64,000 nucleotides of DNA from Marifrigoribacter sp965178585 (GTDB taxonomy: Bacteria > Bacteroidota > Bacteroidia > Flavobacteriales > Flavobacteriaceae): positions 124,001 through 188,000 of the forward strand of contig OZ238267.1 of assembly GCA_965178585.1 (NCBI GenBank), given 5' to 3'. The notes under the pieces are model-generated. The model saw nothing but the letters and a program-made list of their open reading frames with translations, had not been told where the DNA came from and did no database searches. Below are positions 62,748 to 64,000 of the stretch, piece after piece. How positions within the stretch are numbered: position 1 is the stretch's first letter; each line of letters opens with the position of its first letter. A program made the position numbers and the translations under genes.

Positions 62748-63169
62748 TTTTTTAATTTACGATAGTTTTTTTGCTTATTACTAATAATTGAATGAACTTC
62801 CTACTAGGGGTTTAATTCTAAATTATATATCAAAAAGTTACCTTGATCTTCCAATTATTAAAAACAAATGCACCTTTTTGAATATTATATTAATGTATCT
62901 AATTCAAAGTTAAGAATGTTTAATTTATAATTTTATTTTTTAGCATATAATTGAGCACTTTGAATCTATCTTTTAATGAGTACACTGAAAATGTAAGTAA
63001 TATTAAGTGATCCATAGATCTATAAGGACTACCAACCCAGAAAATTTAACAATACTTTTGTATTAATTGTACTTTTAAAATAATTCCAGTCTTGTAGTGA
63101 AAATTTGTATGTTCTCCCTTAAATAAAATCTAAATGAGTGGCTAAAAGAGTTTATTAAACTCTCACAAA
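62748..63169. other. AT-rich intergenic gap without a gene
   Basis: A 422-bp stretch of very AT-rich DNA between the AbiH-like gene and the T9SS-substrate gene. The only element seen is the terminator at 63148-63165. No open reading frame of convincing composition and no tRNA-like or attachment-like repeat is visible; it probably marks the right edge of the accessory region. Confidence 0.5.
63148..63165 (-). terminator. Terminator after the T9SS-substrate gene
   Basis: AGAGTTT and AAACTCT form a 7-bp stem around ATT, followed on the minus strand by TTTT. It lies about 5 nt after the stop of the 63170-63886 gene. Confidence 0.6.
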
Positions 63170-63886
63170 TTAATCTTTAATTACTTTCTTAGTTATAGTA
63201 CCATTATTTGTTTCTATTTGTACAAATAATAAACCACTAGATAGATTAGATATATCTATTTGATTGTTTGGATTAGATTGTTCTAAGACTAATCTACCTA
63301 TTGTATCATAAACTAAAACCTTGTTTATATTAAGTTTATTAGTGTATTTAATATTTATTAAATTACTTGCTGGGTTTGGGGTGATGTTAAAATCTTCTAA
63401 TCTAACTTCATGAGTTGATAGTAGTGTATTACCATAAATAGCTTTATCACCATTATTATTTTCAATAGTTAGTCTTAGATTATCGGTATCATTTTCTATT
63501 ATATAATTAAAAGGATTAAATGCGATATCACTACCATTACTAAAATAAACTGTAAAATACATTAATGAAAAACTGTTATTTTCTGAGCTTGAACAATCTC
63601 CTATTGTTATACTAGGATAATCATCAAGTGTAAATAAGTCATCATCAACCTCGTAATTAATTAACCCCTCAATACTTCCACAAAAATTTATATTTATTAC
63701 ATCAAATTCATCAAAAAAATAAATTCTTCCATTTATTTGTTCACCAATAATATTAGGAGGATAATAATCATTGTTATCAATTATAATTTTCTGTAAATAC
63801 CAATCATTTTCGAATAATTGAGGGTCTTGGGCATTGCTAATATTGATAAAAAATAATGATAGAAATAATATAAATAAAGCTTTCAT
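63170..63886 (-). CDS. Secreted protein with type IX sorting domain
   Basis: A 238-residue exported protein. The signal peptide (1-19) ends ISNAQ. Residues about 20-150 form a small beta-rich domain of the lipocalin-like sort (NDWYLQKIIIDNNDYYPP...GRIYFFDEF). Residues about 160-238 are a type A T9SS C-terminal sorting domain: FNITPNPASNLINIKY, VLVYDTIGRLVLEQ, IDISNLSSGLLFVQIETNNGTITKKVIKD. The protein is therefore sent through the outer membrane and probably released or attached at the surface. Ligand unknown. Confidence 0.82.
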   Translation of the reverse strand: MKALFILFLSLFFINISNAQDPQLFENDWYLQKIIIDNNDYYPPNIIGEQINGRIYFFDEFDVININFCGSIEGLINYEVDDDLFTLDDYPSITIGDCSSSENNSFSLMYFTVYFSNGSDIAFNPFNYIIENDTDNLRLTIENNNGDKAIYGNTLLSTHEVRLEDFNITPNPASNLINIKYTNKLNINKVLVYDTIGRLVLEQSNPNNQIDISNLSSGLLFVQIETNNGTITKKVIKD

Positions 63887-63889
63887 AAT

Positions 63890-64000
63890 CTATTGTTTTA
63901 TTAAGGTTTTTGAATTATAAACTTCACCATCGCAAACTAATATAATGTTGTACATCCCAGATGTAAAGTTAGAAATATTTATAGTAGTACTTGCCTGTTG
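63890..64000 (-). CDS. Partial secreted protein, T9SS sorting domain end
   Basis: The last 36 codons of a gene that runs off the window. They read in frame as STTINISNFTSGMYNIILV and then CDGEVYNSKTLIKQ before TAG. This is the end of a type A T9SS sorting domain. It is 4 nt upstream of the 63886 start, so both genes are co-transcribed. The identity of the mature protein cannot be seen. Confidence 0.75.
   Translation of the reverse strand, partial: QQASTTINISNFTSGMYNIILVCDGEVYNSKTLIKQ

Overview
The window is AT-rich chromosomal DNA from a member of the Bacteroidota, most likely a marine-type Flavobacteriaceae. Supporting signs are type IX secretion C-terminal sorting domains (63170-64000), TAnnTTTG-type -7 promoter boxes, DUF6090 proteins, TonB-family outer-membrane barrels, and an 11-subunit complex I lacking NuoEFG.

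Layout. (1) 1-5750 holds unrelated single genes, all on the minus strand, separated by structured ~110-130 bp imperfect inverted repeats. It looks like an integron-cassette-style array without an integrase in view. (2) 5763-11300 is ordinary chromosome: YbjQ, DUF302, a sterol-desaturase-like hydroxylase, a CtpA protease, rnpA, a porin and a membrane protein. (3) 11340-13876 is an unusual regulatory locus. Three tandem small-RNA genes and a three-gene operon of small unknown proteins each have a promoter with the same palindrome exactly 20 nt upstream of a TAnnTTTG box. A divergent HTH regulator gene sits beside the fourth copy. (4) 13928-20530 encodes an M1 peptidase, a subtilase lipoprotein, an MBL-fold hydrolase and a cation/proton antiporter with an RCK domain. 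(5) 20527-38381 is an energy locus: nuoA-N without EFG behind a two-subunit 2-oxoacid:ferredoxin oxidoreductase, with a 2[4Fe-4S] ferredoxin and a single-chain pyruvate:ferredoxin oxidoreductase divergent from it. Together they suggest a reduced-ferredoxin-fed complex I. (6) 38449-51331 is core chromosome: LepA, outer-membrane proteins, an octaheme cytochrome with TPRs, a DcaP-like porin, DusB, a LolC/E-like permease, RbfA and methylmalonyl-CoA epimerase.

(7) A CAU-anticodon tRNA gene (51387-51460) is followed by a probable integrated element (about 51.5-58.9 kb). In order it carries a 384-aa unknown protein, an excisionase-like HTH protein, a fusion of an SF3-type helicase with a Pol I-type 3'-5' exonuclease, a stand-alone family A DNA polymerase starting one nucleotide after the helicase-exonuclease stop, a possible replication protein, and a tyrosine integrase. 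This looks like a private replication module in which the proofreading domain has moved from the polymerase to the helicase. (8) 58969-62747 is a minus-strand cluster of defence-type genes: an AbiU2/HEPN-like protein, a DUF2971 protein, an AbiH-like protein and a small membrane-anchored protein. (9) The end holds one complete and one partial secreted T9SS substrate.

Strongest points for follow-up are the sRNA/operator regulon (11.3-13.0 kb), the rearranged replisome (53.3-56.6 kb), the cassette-like array (1-5.75 kb) and the defence cluster.
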